DNA of 64,000 nt from JALEFZ01 sp039817415 (GTDB taxonomy: Bacteria; Bacteroidota; Bacteroidia; J057). The notes below the pieces were generated by a model. It did not search any database. It was not told the origin of the DNA and saw nothing but the letters and a program-made list of their open reading frames with translations. Positions 9,601 to 17,756 of this stretch are shown piece by piece. Both the position numbers and the translations under genes were made by a program. Where the stretch lies: assembly GCA_039817415.1 (NCBI GenBank), contig JBCBVV010000028.1, positions 1 through 64,000 on the forward strand, read 5' to 3'. Position 1 is the first letter of the stretch; each line of letters opens with the position of its first letter.

Positions 9601-11260
9601 GTTTTAGGTATTCTATGCAGTCCTCAAGATTATTTGCTACAAATCCGATTCTAGCTTGATTGGATAACAAGCTGACCGATTTACTTGATTGTACTAATTC
9701 TTTGAATCCTTCATCTCCTTCAGCAGACTGCAATAGCCCTACCTGATTCTGAATAAGTTGTTCAAGTGCCGATGGAGTGGCAGCCTGAAGGAGGATGGTT
9801 TTGTAGGGTTCATGTAACCTGTAGTGTGAGTCCTTTTTACCCGTGTATTCTTCTAGGGTAATGTGGACGTTGATTCCCCCGAAGCCAAAGGCAGACACTC
9901 CTGCACGTCTTGGATGACCATTACGGATCCAGGGACGAGCTTCTGTATTGATGTAAATGGCGGAATCCTCAATGTTGAATTTTGAGTTGGGTTGCTCGAC
10001 ATTGATGGTCGGCGGAAGTACCTTGTGGTGAAGACTCAATACAGCTTTGATAATACCTGCAGCACCTGCTGCCGCCTTGGTATGTCCGATCTGGGACTTC
10101 ACGGAACCTAAGGCAATATGCTGCTTCTGAGGATTATTCGCCCCAAAGACCATTTGCATGGAGGTAAATTCCGTAGGATCACCAGCTCCTGTTCCTGTTC
10201 CGTGTGCTTCTATCAAGCCTACAGTTGAAGGAGCATAACCAGCTTCTTCATATGCGCGGTTCATGGCCAAGGCCTGTCCCGAAGGCCTCGGGGCATAAAC
10301 AGACTTGAATCGCCCATCACTGGATGTCCCAACTCCTTTGATAACCGCATAAATGTGATCACCGTCTCTTTCGGCATCTTCTAATCTTTTCAAGACCAAC
10401 ATGCCGATTCCTTCTCCGATTAACATGCCATCAGCCTTATCGCTGAAAGGACTAATGTTTCCAGACTTGGAGAAAGCAGGTGTCTTTGAAAAGGACATAT
10501 ACATAAAGGGGGAATTGTCCGTGTCAACTCCACCTGTTAGCATCATATCGCATCTTCCTTCTACCAGTTCACTAAGCGCCATTTTTATTGCGCTTAAAGA
10601 AGCTGCACAGGCCGCATCTACTACACTGTTGATTCCACCTAAGTCAAAACGATTGGTGATTCGCCCTGAAATAACATTACCCAATAGGCCTGGAAAAGCG
10701 TTTTCATTCCAACTCACATAGGCCTTCTTCATCTTATCTACAATCTTCGGAATGTCCTCCTCAGCAATTCCAGAGGCTCTTAAGGCTTTTTCCCAAATAG
10801 GATATTGAAGTCGGGCAATGAGGGGTGTAATGAGTTTTTGCCCCCCTCCTACTCCAAGGAGCACACCTGTTTTTGCCTTTAGCTCAGGGGTAAATCTATC
10901 AGACCCTTTTCCATATCCTGCATCTTCAAATGCGTCCCTAGCAGCCACCAAACCTAGCAACTGACTTGCGTCTGTAACTTCTAGGATATTGGGAGGTAAG
11001 CCAAACTCCATAGGGTTGAAGTCGATCTCGGGAAGGAATCCACCACGCTTACAATAGGTCTTATCTGGTGCCATCATGTCTTGGTCATAGTAGTCTTCTA
11101 TGGCCCAACGATTCTCTGGCACATCTATAATGCTGTCGCGTCCCTGGATAATATTTGTCCAGAATTCCTCTAGATTTTTTGCATCAGCAAACATAGAGGA
11201 AAGGCCGATAACGGCGACAGGTGTAGTTTGTAGTGATCTATTTAGGTTCATCGAACGCAT
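6641..11260 (-). CDS. pfaA: PUFA synthase subunit PfaA: KS-MAT-4xACP
   Basis: This 1539-residue multidomain protein builds the polyunsaturated chain. The N-terminal ketosynthase has its active Cys218 in an AACAAS context and a GFGGINVH motif near residue 460. The malonyl/acyltransferase has GHSFGE with Ser687. After a linker containing a repeated VEKIV segment, a coiled-coil-prone Gln-rich stretch and an NGNGNGNGH tract come four nearly identical acyl carrier proteins. Their phosphopantetheine serines, in DLGIDSIKR, are at about residues 1158, 1271, 1384 and 1491, joined by Ala/Pro/Thr-rich linkers. Tandem ACPs are the hallmark of PUFA and related secondary-lipid synthases. The frame ends with GKKKVVS only 35 nt before the usable start of the KR-DH part, at an A10 run. 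ATG at 11260 is used; 11251 is an alternative. The tetR gene ends 24 nt upstream. Confidence 0.93.
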   Translation of the reverse strand: MRSMNLNRSLQTTPVAVIGLSSMFADAKNLEEFWTNIIQGRDSIIDVPENRWAIEDYYDQDMMAPDKTYCKRGGFLPEIDFNPMEFGLPPNILEVTDASQLLGLVAARDAFEDAGYGKGSDRFTPELKAKTGVLLGVGGGQKLITPLIARLQYPIWEKALRASGIAEEDIPKIVDKMKKAYVSWNENAFPGLLGNVISGRITNRFDLGGINSVVDAACAASLSAIKMALSELVEGRCDMMLTGGVDTDNSPFMYMSFSKTPAFSKSGNISPFSDKADGMLIGEGIGMLVLKRLEDAERDGDHIYAVIKGVGTSSDGRFKSVYAPRPSGQALAMNRAYEEAGYAPSTVGLIEAHGTGTGAGDPTEFTSMQMVFGANNPQKQHIALGSVKSQIGHTKAAAGAAGIIKAVLSLHHKVLPPTINVEQPNSKFNIEDSAIYINTEARPWIRNGHPRRAGVSAFGFGGINVHITLEEYTGKKDSHYRLHEPYKTILLQAATPSALEQLIQNQVGLLQSAEGDEGFKELVQSSKSVSLLSNQARIGFVANNLEDCIEYLKLAAQQLATNKGNWDHPKGIYYRPNGIDAKMTKVAALFAGQGSQYVGMGKELANAYPVVAQAFQQIDSHYETTGQKPLSKSIFPIPVFSEPERKSQQKTLTETQHAQPAIGALSMGQYKLLQQAGFEADFTAGHSFGELTALWAAGVYDEATFLALAKKRGEAMALSNPSADPGTMLAVKASREKVQSAIASINGVSIANVNSNNQVILAGGTSHIKQAEEQLKAQGFSVIPLPVSAAFHTNFVTHAQEPFSAFAAKQSFNSPQIPVYSNTTGDVYPKDALSVRSVLTNQILKPVLFKNQIENLYKAGARVFVEFGPKGVLTNLVKNILEGKDVVAIATNPNAKKDSDLQMRQAVVQMQVLGLPISHIDPYKKDLAPLPPKSKLTVQLSGNNYVSPATQKAYQDALNDGFQVQGGETKTVEKIVTVEKIVEVPVAINQPDNQTENEEEMMNKEVFQLLQSTLASFKENQTKSLEIFERFMNEQNQQSQQLLQLLSDTVNNMKEGPNSTVESTSNGSSQLVSPSVLDTPVYTNGNGNGNGHSSTANVVTPVLETAIAAPVETLSAPTTIDNNQLASMLLEVVSEKTGYPAEMLELSMDMEADLGIDSIKRVEIFGALTQKYPEVSGINPNELTELRTLGEIVDYVGSNASGSQTSTQVEVAAPVVNQPETPSPSVVGAPASVDNSQLADMLLEVVSEKTGYPAEMLELGMDMEADLGIDSIKRVEIFGALTQKYPEISGINPNELTELRTLGEIVDYVGANGSNTQASTAVETAAPVVTQPETVAPPLAEAPSSVDNGQLAAMLLEVVSEKTGYPAEMLELEMDMEADLGIDSIKRVEIFGALTQKYPEVSGINPNELTELRTLGEIVSYVSANGATHSAPNSSASQTVAATPTEELGASPVDNSQLANMLLEVVSEKTGYPAEMLELEMDMEADLGIDSIKRVEIFGALTQKYPEVSGINPNELTELRTLGEIVDYVGANGKKKVVS
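6653..6662 (-). promoter_or_regulatory. A10 slippery run joining PfaA to the KR-DH frame
   Basis: Ten consecutive A residues on the coding strand lie between the last ACP and the PfaA stop (TAA at 6641-6643). Reading one base again (-1), or one extra A added in the transcript, moves ribosomes into the open KR-DH frame. A GGAG sequence lies about 8 nt upstream. The same run is also a classic place for sequencing or assembly indels. Confidence 0.55.
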
Positions 11261-11284
11261 TCGATTTTAGGTTAAATGAGTCTG

Positions 11285-11902
11285 CTAAAGGGCGACTCTG
11301 AACAACTCCTCCTGCACTTGTAAAAGCTTGATTCCTTTTGGGGTACAAACCCCTCTTAGATAGGGTACCAATATGCCAAAGGTCAATCGTTCCTTGCTGT
11401 ATTCAGTAATGGGAAATAGGTGATTGTCCTTGAGCATTTTCAGCATCGCCAAAACTGTCTTGCTGACTACTTCGACGTCAAGGTCAGGAGGGAAAATCCC
11501 TTCTTCAATTCCCCAATGCCCCAAATCAATGAGTTGTTGATGGGCAAAATTTCCAGTTTCTCTGTAGGACTGGTGAAGTAAGCCAGGATAGTAGTAGAGG
11601 ATGTCATTGAAAAAATTGGGATTCACCAATTGTGCGCGATGAACAATCTTTTGGTGGAGATGCCCCATAGCCTCGATGACATTGTCTGCTGCTGCTATGA
11701 TTTCCTCATTTTCAGTTTTGACCTTGGTATTGTATACCTGCAAACAAGCTTTTAAAAGAGCGGTTTTGTCTTCAAAGTGCTGATATATAGTTCTTTTTGA
11801 GGTTCGCAATTCCTTGACAATGCGATCCAGCGTAATGGATTTTACCCCATTTTCTAAAAATAATTTTGTCGCTGTTTCGATTATAAGTTCCTTGCTAACC
11901 AT
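11285..11902 (-). CDS. TetR/AcrR-family regulator of the pfa operon
   Basis: The 205-residue protein has an N-terminal TetR helix-turn-helix (about residues 7-47; the part reading TLDRIVKELRTSKRTIYQHF is the recognition region), followed by an all-helical ligand-binding part without recognisable specificity. The start is set at ATG 11902 because the fold begins right after it (VSKELIIETATKLF); a longer reading to 12001 would only add non-domain residues and overlap the divergent gene. It lies 24 nt upstream of pfaA on the same strand and shares a 97-bp divergent spacer with the phosphopantetheinyl transferase gene, so it probably regulates both itself with the PUFA operon and the activating enzyme. 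That role is inferred from position. Confidence 0.85.
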   Translation of the reverse strand: MVSKELIIETATKLFLENGVKSITLDRIVKELRTSKRTIYQHFEDKTALLKACLQVYNTKVKTENEEIIAAADNVIEAMGHLHQKIVHRAQLVNPNFFNDILYYYPGLLHQSYRETGNFAHQQLIDLGHWGIEEGIFPPDLDVEVVSKTVLAMLKMLKDNHLFPITEYSKERLTFGILVPYLRGVCTPKGIKLLQVQEELFRVAL

Positions 11903-11999
11903 ATATAAAAACCAATGGTAATATTTTTGTTTCGAAAGTACCACAATAAACAAAAGAATTTTCAACTTCTCTATAGATAGTTGTAGATCATAGGGAATC
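11903..11999. promoter_or_regulatory. Divergent promoter region between tetR-pfa and the PPTase gene
   Basis: On the plus strand, TATTTTTG at 11922-11929 fits the Bacteroidota -7 consensus TAnnTTTG and would give a short leader to the gene at 12000; no TTG at ideal -33 spacing was found. A small palindrome, ACCA-A-TGGT at 11911-11919, could be a TetR half-site pair, but it is short and tentative. Confidence 0.35.
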
Positions 12000-12641
12000 A
12001 TGACGAATCTCAGGCTTTACATCACCCAATCTTCTGTCCCAAAAACGGAACATTCCATTCATAATCTCCTGGAAAAACTGCCCCTTTCGTTGCATCATCG
12101 GGCTTTAAGGTATCATAGAACAGAAGATGCCTATAACTTTATTGTGGGTCGTCTGCTCTTGCAGAAGGGTCTTGGAGAATTAGGGATTAGCGAAACAATC
12201 GAGGATATTCAATTTGAGAAAAGTGGAAAGCCCTATTTACCCTCCACATATTTCAACATATCCCATACTGCTAATATGGTGGCCTGTATAATCTCTGTGG
12301 AAGAGGAAATTGGAATTGATATCGAAAAAGTGAAAGAAGTTGAGCTAAAGCATTTTGATGCATGGTTTACCTCAACAGAATGGGAAAGAATCTACCAATC
12401 GAGCTTTCCCCTTTCTATGTTTTATCGCTATTGGACCAGGAAGGAAAGCATCATCAAGGCTGCGGGATTGGGTCTTTCTAATCTCCATGAAATTGAAATA
12501 GATATCGAAGAACAGGTGGTTGAACATCAAGGAAAGAAGTGGCACTTCATGGACCTGAATATTGGTGAGGCTTATGTAGGAGCAATTTGTTCGGGAGCTG
12601 AATTAGGCAATCCCTTCCCCATCAGCTATGTAGATTTTTAA
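12000..12641 (+). CDS. 4'-phosphopantetheinyl transferase, Sfp type
   Basis: The 213-residue enzyme moves the phosphopantetheine arm of CoA onto the serine of carrier proteins. The Sfp-family motifs are all present: GKPYLP (76-81), FNISHT (85-90), the metal-binding IGIDIE (104-109, with Asp107 and Glu109), and WTRKESIIKA (145-154, with Glu149 and Lys153). The length fits the family. It is divergent from tetR-pfaA and is the natural activator of the four PfaA ACPs, as PUFA synthases depend on such an enzyme (often called PfaE). The start codon lies next to the end of the divergent spacer; ATG at 12000 gives the full domain with no signal peptide, as expected for a cytoplasmic enzyme. Confidence 0.92.
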   Translation: MTNLRLYITQSSVPKTEHSIHNLLEKLPLSLHHRALRYHRTEDAYNFIVGRLLLQKGLGELGISETIEDIQFEKSGKPYLPSTYFNISHTANMVACIISVEEEIGIDIEKVKEVELKHFDAWFTSTEWERIYQSSFPLSMFYRYWTRKESIIKAAGLGLSNLHEIEIDIEEQVVEHQGKKWHFMDLNIGEAYVGAICSGAELGNPFPISYVDF

Positions 12642-12817
12642 AGGGATGCTTTACTTGAGGTAGCCATAGGTGAAGATGTTGGGATTGTTTCTATGGAGGA
12701 GAATCTACCTCACCCTCATGAAAGCCAGACAAAAAATCACCCAACTTGCACCAACTCTCAGGGAAGCTCCATAAATTATCCCCTTCATTTAAATATCTAT
12801 CATCACTCAAACGCCTT

Positions 12818-14146
12818 ATGAAAGCTTGCTTTTCTTTCCTCATTTTGCTCTCCCTTTCTTTATCCATTTGTCTAGGACAACAAAATCAGGATGGTTTATC
12901 AGAAAAAAGTAGAGTTGAGAAATGGATGGAAGATATCTCCTATTTCGAAGATACTTTCCTCAAAAAGGCAAAAACCTACACCAAGAGCGCTAAGGATTCA
13001 TGCTTCATGATCTTAGCAGATGTAAAATCCCAACTTGATTCCCTTTCAGATTTTCAGATTAGGCTTGCTCTGATTCGATCCGTGGTATTAGCAGACAATG
13101 CCCACACAACGATGTTGTTACCCAAAATGGAAAAGGTTCCCTTACGATTTTTCAGATTTGCTGAGGGATTGTTCATCGTCAAAACCGACTCTGCCTCTTC
13201 AGCTTATTTGGGGGCAAGGGTTATCCAGATAAATGGGCATAAACTAGAACAAGTCGAACAAGCGCTATTCCCATATTTAGCAGGAATTGATAAGTGGAAA
13301 AAATATAAAACACCTAGCATCATCAATTCGCCAGAGATGCTGTACCAACTTGGAATGGGCATCAAGGACTCCATTTTTTTAGATCTGGTCCTTGAACAAG
13401 ATACCTTACAAGCCTCCTTTGGAACAAAGGCTATGCATACCGACAGGTATTGGTTTGAATCTTGGGCTAACTTATATCCAAAGGCAGGTCCTGACCATGA
13501 ATGGAGGTTTATCAAATCAGACACTAACAGACTTCCTCTTTACCTCCAGCAAGCCGAAAAAGGCGTTTTTTTCTCCTTTTTGGAAGAAGAAAAGATCGCC
13601 TATTTTCACATCAACAGTTTTTGGGAAAAGTGTCCCGATTTCAAGGGTTTGATTGAAGATTTTCATAAAGAATTGAAAAGAAAGGCTGATTATGATGTGG
13701 TCATTGACTTAAGGAATTACACGGGAGGGAATTATGGCTATGCTGTAAAATTGGCTTCTGAACCTCCCAAAATCATTCACGAGGATAAAAAGATATACCT
13801 CATCACAAGTAACAGAACCTATTCAGCAGGAATTGTTACGGCCGCACGAATAAAATATTACGCCAAGGAAAGAATAGTTATCGTCGGTGAAGAAGTTGGA
13901 GACCGCCTTAGGTTTTGGGCTGAGAGTGTTCCACGCATTCTTCCTCATTCTGGATATCGGGTTTATGATGCTAGAGAGGAACATGATTGGAAGGATGGAA
14001 AACGACGCTTTTTCAGAACCCATTTTCCTAACTTCCTTTATGGAGTTCCTGCCAAGGAGCTGGATGTAGATCAAAAAATAGTCCCAAGTTTTCTTGATTT
14101 CATGGAGGATAGAGATCCTGTAATGGAGTGGATTCTTGCACAATAG
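12818..14146 (+). CDS. Secreted S41-like peptidase domain protein
   Basis: The ATG at 12818 gives a clean signal peptide (MKACFSFLILLSLSLSICLG), so it is preferred to an upstream ATG at 12746. The mature part of about 420 residues has a PDZ-like middle (LGARVIQINGHKL) and a C-terminal S41 fold: DLRNYTGGN, then NRTYSAGI with Ser336 in the place of the S41 nucleophile, then VIVGEEVGD. In tail-specific proteases the next segment carries the catalytic Lys (KTxGKG); here it reads GEEVGDRLRF and lacks that Lys, so either it uses another arrangement, as in tricorn-like members, or activity is lost. It is transcribed alone, 176 bp after the PPTase gene. The substrate is unknown. Confidence 0.75.
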   Translation: MKACFSFLILLSLSLSICLGQQNQDGLSEKSRVEKWMEDISYFEDTFLKKAKTYTKSAKDSCFMILADVKSQLDSLSDFQIRLALIRSVVLADNAHTTMLLPKMEKVPLRFFRFAEGLFIVKTDSASSAYLGARVIQINGHKLEQVEQALFPYLAGIDKWKKYKTPSIINSPEMLYQLGMGIKDSIFLDLVLEQDTLQASFGTKAMHTDRYWFESWANLYPKAGPDHEWRFIKSDTNRLPLYLQQAEKGVFFSFLEEEKIAYFHINSFWEKCPDFKGLIEDFHKELKRKADYDVVIDLRNYTGGNYGYAVKLASEPPKIIHEDKKIYLITSNRTYSAGIVTAARIKYYAKERIVIVGEEVGDRLRFWAESVPRILPHSGYRVYDAREEHDWKDGKRRFFRTHFPNFLYGVPAKELDVDQKIVPSFLDFMEDRDPVMEWILAQ

Positions 14147-14406
14147 ACAGCTGATTAAGGTTGCTTAGTTTCCACCAGATGTTGATCTAAAATTTGTCTC
14201 ATATTCGGGGCGGCCCATATGTAGGGAATTCAGGAATTGTTACAATAGCCAACGTTCTAGAATGCTGGTTCAAACACTCATTTTCATGCAAGAAAGGTAA
14301 TTCCAAGTTAGATTTTTTATTGCGGTTTAAGCGTCTGTTACGTCTAATGATTATACCAACATCAATTTATGACATAAATTTTGCGATTCTCTAAACCAAC
14401 TTCCCT

Positions 14407-15708
14407 ATGAGACATCTATTTACCTTATTCGCAACATCCTTCCTTCTCTTCAATTTTCTTTTCGCCCAGGTTTATGTGGGGGAAGGCAAACAAACACGTC
14501 ATCGATTTGCCCAAATGACCATGGGGCTTGACTTTCTTTATGTTCCCCAAGGTGGAATAGGCGGTGTAGGCAGTGGGGTAATCCCCTTTCCTCAAGAATT
14601 TCCTGATATGCTTCGACCTCGATTGAGCATTGGAGGCATGCATTTTTGGGGTCATGCAGACTTCCATGTTAGTTTTCCTTTACTGAATATCCTTGGGAAT
14701 GACATCCCTGGAAACTTTGGAATTGATGAACGAAACCATAATCCAGGGGTAGAGACAGGGCTTAAAATCTACCCATGGAGAATACAAAAGAATCGTATCG
14801 CTCCCTTTGTCGGGGCTGCATGGGCTGTGAAGAGCATTCAAATGGAAGGATTTGCGGGAAGAGGTCCGTTAATTGTGCAAAATAGACTTCCTTTAACAGG
14901 TGGTTTTTCATGGCAGCTGGGGAACTTGATTTTCGATGCAGGGGTTCGCTATGAATCTGCCCCAGCTTTCCGATATCCAACAGCTCCTTTTAGCCTAGAA
15001 CAAACTCAAACTCCCAAATTCGGATATTTTCTAGGAGCCAAGTGGCTTATTGAAACCACCCTGAGCGCAGAACGCTCATACCAAAATGGCAAAAGTCAAG
15101 CCCTAGCAGAAAAGCTTGCATCTGAAGGAAAGCTCAATGGTTTTTCGCTGGCCATTGGGCCTAGTTCGGCATTTACAATTGGGGGAGATAAGAGCACTTA
15201 TAAAGCGGACGAACAAGAACTCATGGGTGTGCATAAAGGAAGCGCCGTTTTTCCAGAATTTGGGGTAGGCTATTATGTCCATTCTTGGGACGCTCATGCT
15301 AATGTGTCGTTTAGACGGTACTTTTCTGTTTTGCGCTCCTTTGAAAACTCCCAAATCCTGAGAAGAAGATCCTTTACACTTGAAGGATATAAATACCTCT
15401 TCGATTACCATGGTTTTGTTCCTTTCGTAGGCATCAATGGCAACCTTGAATTCTGGCGATTACAGGAGGGAGAAGACGGAGAACTGGTAAATGAGCAATT
15501 TGAAACCAAGGTAGTCCCAGGGATAACGTTTGGTTGGGATATCCGCCCAGATGATATTCAAGGCTTCATTCTTCGTACGAATCTTCGATATACCCCATAC
15601 AAATTTGATACAGCAGGAGATACATTTATCAGACTTCACCAGCTTGAATTCAACTTCATACAACTGGTCATTTATCCGGGTAGAATGAAGCGAATCAATC
15701 ACCCTTAG
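14407..15708 (+). CDS. Secreted, probable outer-membrane beta-barrel protein of unknown function
   Basis: The 433-residue product starts with a signal peptide (MRHLFTLFATSFLLFNFLFA). The rest is rich in Gly and aromatic residues with alternating short strands (for example GYYVHSWDAHANVSFRRYF and GITFGWDIRPDDIQGFILRT), and it ends in a strand-like segment near the C-terminus. This pattern is typical of porin-like or OmpA-barrel-like proteins of Bacteroidota, but I recognise no specific family. It has its own upstream spacer of about 260 bp and is followed by a terminator hairpin. Confidence 0.6.
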   Translation: MRHLFTLFATSFLLFNFLFAQVYVGEGKQTRHRFAQMTMGLDFLYVPQGGIGGVGSGVIPFPQEFPDMLRPRLSIGGMHFWGHADFHVSFPLLNILGNDIPGNFGIDERNHNPGVETGLKIYPWRIQKNRIAPFVGAAWAVKSIQMEGFAGRGPLIVQNRLPLTGGFSWQLGNLIFDAGVRYESAPAFRYPTAPFSLEQTQTPKFGYFLGAKWLIETTLSAERSYQNGKSQALAEKLASEGKLNGFSLAIGPSSAFTIGGDKSTYKADEQELMGVHKGSAVFPEFGVGYYVHSWDAHANVSFRRYFSVLRSFENSQILRRRSFTLEGYKYLFDYHGFVPFVGINGNLEFWRLQEGEDGELVNEQFETKVVPGITFGWDIRPDDIQGFILRTNLRYTPYKFDTAGDTFIRLHQLEFNFIQLVIYPGRMKRINHP

Positions 15709-15729
15709 TAAAAAGGGGTTATTTTATAT

Positions 15730-15769
15730 AAAAAATGGGCATCAGAGAGTTCTAATGCCCATTTTTTTA
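15730..15769. terminator. Bidirectional hairpin terminator
   Basis: AAAAATGGGCAT at 15731-15742 pairs with ATGCCCATTTTT from 15755, around a 12-nt loop. A-rich and T-rich flanks let it stop both the plus-strand gene ending at 15708 and the minus-strand gene ending at 15782. Confidence 0.85.
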
Positions 15770-15781
15770 TGTAATAAGATC

Positions 15782-17737
15782 TTATTGCAGCGTATTGATC
15801 CAAGCGGCAATCCTTAGGGCCTCCTTTCTTGGCACTTGTGGCATTGCTGCCATAGGAGTTGCATATTCAGGCCAGTTTTTGGGTTCTGGCTTATAGATTA
15901 GCTGAACGATTCTTTCGTTGCTGTAGCCTCTTTTGGCAATGGCAGCAAAAGAAGGTCCCACCACGCGTTGCTTGGCATTATGACAAGCGGTACACGTATT
16001 CTTAACCAATAGTGGCTCCACTTCTTGATAGGTCGGTAAGGCAGTCTTAGCTTCTTTGGCCTTCTGCGCCTTGGCTTTGGCTATACGCGCTCGTTTCGCC
16101 GCAGCGGCACTAGCTGCTCTTTCTTTGGCCAAGGCTATACTTGATCTATAGGTTGACAACTCTCCAACAGGCAGTTTGGCACCATCAGGAATGTTGTTCA
16201 AGGTATAATAAGCCCCCTTGTGCAGAATTGGCAGCTTGCCTTCCTCACTTCTGATTCCTCCTACAAAAATCTCATGTAAATAATATGGCCTCATATTCTC
16301 TACGACCAGACGAACACTCAGTCCATCTTCGGCTACCTTAACCCCTTTGAATTTCATGGCCTCCTCTTGAATAGGAGGAGAACCGTAAACTGGGTGATAC
16401 TTGTAGACATAACTTCTTCCAGAATAAGAATCAAGGTCCTTGGCGGTCTTCTTGTCTATGGGCATGGTAAATTCAATTTCGAAACCATCTGGCTTAGCTT
16501 TCACAGTTTTCATTTCGAAGGGCGTTTTTCCCCTCCATGTCAAAAACTCCAATCCTGAATTTTTGATTCCAGCAGAACCCCAGCCTCGGTTCGTCTCGCC
16601 AGCCCACATTCTTCCTTGAGCATCCTGTTCCAAACGCATCACACCTGATTGAAAACCCGTACGGAAATCAAAGGCAACTCCTTGCCATTCCCCTTTAACT
16701 TTCTCCATGACCACTCTCATGATCTTACTCTGCCCTTGGTCTCCAATAAATATTTGTCCTGCAAAGGGTCCAAAAGCGCCCTTGCTCTCATCACGGATCA
16801 TCTCAGAGTTCGAAATTCCCAATACCCCATGAGGCAGCCAAACTGCAGGGGGCTGGAAGGTTTCAAACTTTTCCTTGAGTTGGTAAAGAGTAGCTGGCTC
16901 TTCCTCATTCATGATATTCTCAGGCTTTTGATACTGGCCTTCCTTCTTTACTTGTCTTGGATCGACCTCTGCATACAGTTGATCTACTGTCAGCTTAACG
17001 GGAGAACCTTCAGTTGAGGCCCATCTCAATCCGGCTGGATGTCCTGTAAACGAGCCTTTTTTCACATGCCAGATTCCACCAGAACCCATCCAATCTCCTT
17101 GGTTATCCGCGTAGAACAATTCGTCATCAAAGATCCCTAGGCCTGCAGGAGAACGCATACCCGTTGCCCATGGTTCCATGTTTCCTTCAGCATCAATTTT
17201 CAGGGTCCATCCTCTCCATGGAACACGGCTTTCTCCTCTCCACCATTCTTCATCTCCAAAGGCGACATTGCAGCTCACATACATATTCCCTTTGGAATCA
17301 ATAGCCGGTCCAAAAGAATATTCATGATAATGGCCAGAAAGTGGCCAGGCAAAAATCGTCTCATACGCATCAGCTACTCGGTCTCCATTGGAGTCTACCA
17401 AGCGAGTTAATTCTCCACGCTGAGCTGCGATAAGGTTACCTTCATGATAAATTAAGCCTAAAGGCTCATGTAATCCGCTGGCATACAACCTAAACCGTGG
17501 CTGCTCTCCGTCAACAAGAGTAGGATTTTCAATGATCCAAACATCTCCTCTACGTGTGGTTACAGCTACTGCTCCGTCAGGTAAAGCTGCTACTCCTCCC
17601 GCTTCCAAATGAACCCCTTCTGGAGCCGGAACGGTGGTGATACGATAGTAATCGTCTTCTGTAGGCTCTTCCTGCGCCCATAGCATGCCCATTGATAGAA
17701 GACTAAAAATCAGCGTGATATATATATATTGTTTCAT
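15782..17737 (-). CDS. Secreted beta-propeller protein with C-terminal cytochrome c domain
   Basis: The 651-residue product has a signal peptide (MKQYIYITLIFSLLSMGMLWA), which sets the start at 17737 rather than 17773. The N-terminal part resembles PQQ-sugar-dehydrogenase-like or DUF7133 propellers (repeated motifs such as GLHEPLGLIYHEG and GMRSPAGLGIF). An Ala/Lys-rich linker follows. A class I cytochrome c domain closes the protein, with CTACH at 582-586 and a Met-containing AAMPQV axial-ligand region. It probably oxidises or binds a sugar-like substrate in the periplasm and passes electrons to the respiratory chain. It lies 19 nt downstream of the DUF1080/PA14 gene, so they form one operon. 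The exact substrate cannot be read from the sequence. Confidence 0.8.
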   Translation of the reverse strand: MKQYIYITLIFSLLSMGMLWAQEEPTEDDYYRITTVPAPEGVHLEAGGVAALPDGAVAVTTRRGDVWIIENPTLVDGEQPRFRLYASGLHEPLGLIYHEGNLIAAQRGELTRLVDSNGDRVADAYETIFAWPLSGHYHEYSFGPAIDSKGNMYVSCNVAFGDEEWWRGESRVPWRGWTLKIDAEGNMEPWATGMRSPAGLGIFDDELFYADNQGDWMGSGGIWHVKKGSFTGHPAGLRWASTEGSPVKLTVDQLYAEVDPRQVKKEGQYQKPENIMNEEEPATLYQLKEKFETFQPPAVWLPHGVLGISNSEMIRDESKGAFGPFAGQIFIGDQGQSKIMRVVMEKVKGEWQGVAFDFRTGFQSGVMRLEQDAQGRMWAGETNRGWGSAGIKNSGLEFLTWRGKTPFEMKTVKAKPDGFEIEFTMPIDKKTAKDLDSYSGRSYVYKYHPVYGSPPIQEEAMKFKGVKVAEDGLSVRLVVENMRPYYLHEIFVGGIRSEEGKLPILHKGAYYTLNNIPDGAKLPVGELSTYRSSIALAKERAASAAAAKRARIAKAKAQKAKEAKTALPTYQEVEPLLVKNTCTACHNAKQRVVGPSFAAIAKRGYSNERIVQLIYKPEPKNWPEYATPMAAMPQVPRKEALRIAAWINTLQ

Positions 17738-17756
17738 TTTTATCTTGATTTGATAC

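Noticed and set aside
1..11260. Heterocyst-glycolipid (hglE-type) synthase as an alternative to PUFA synthase
   Set aside because: Four tandem ACPs, KS-CLF-AT order and the KR-DH with an HxxxGxxxxP dehydratase fit PUFA synthases better, though a phylogeny is needed to exclude other secondary lipids.
14194..14394. A 66-residue plus-strand frame in the spacer before the outer-membrane protein gene
   Set aside because: No domain, no signal peptide, unusual composition, and it fits inside an ordinary promoter spacer; probably chance.
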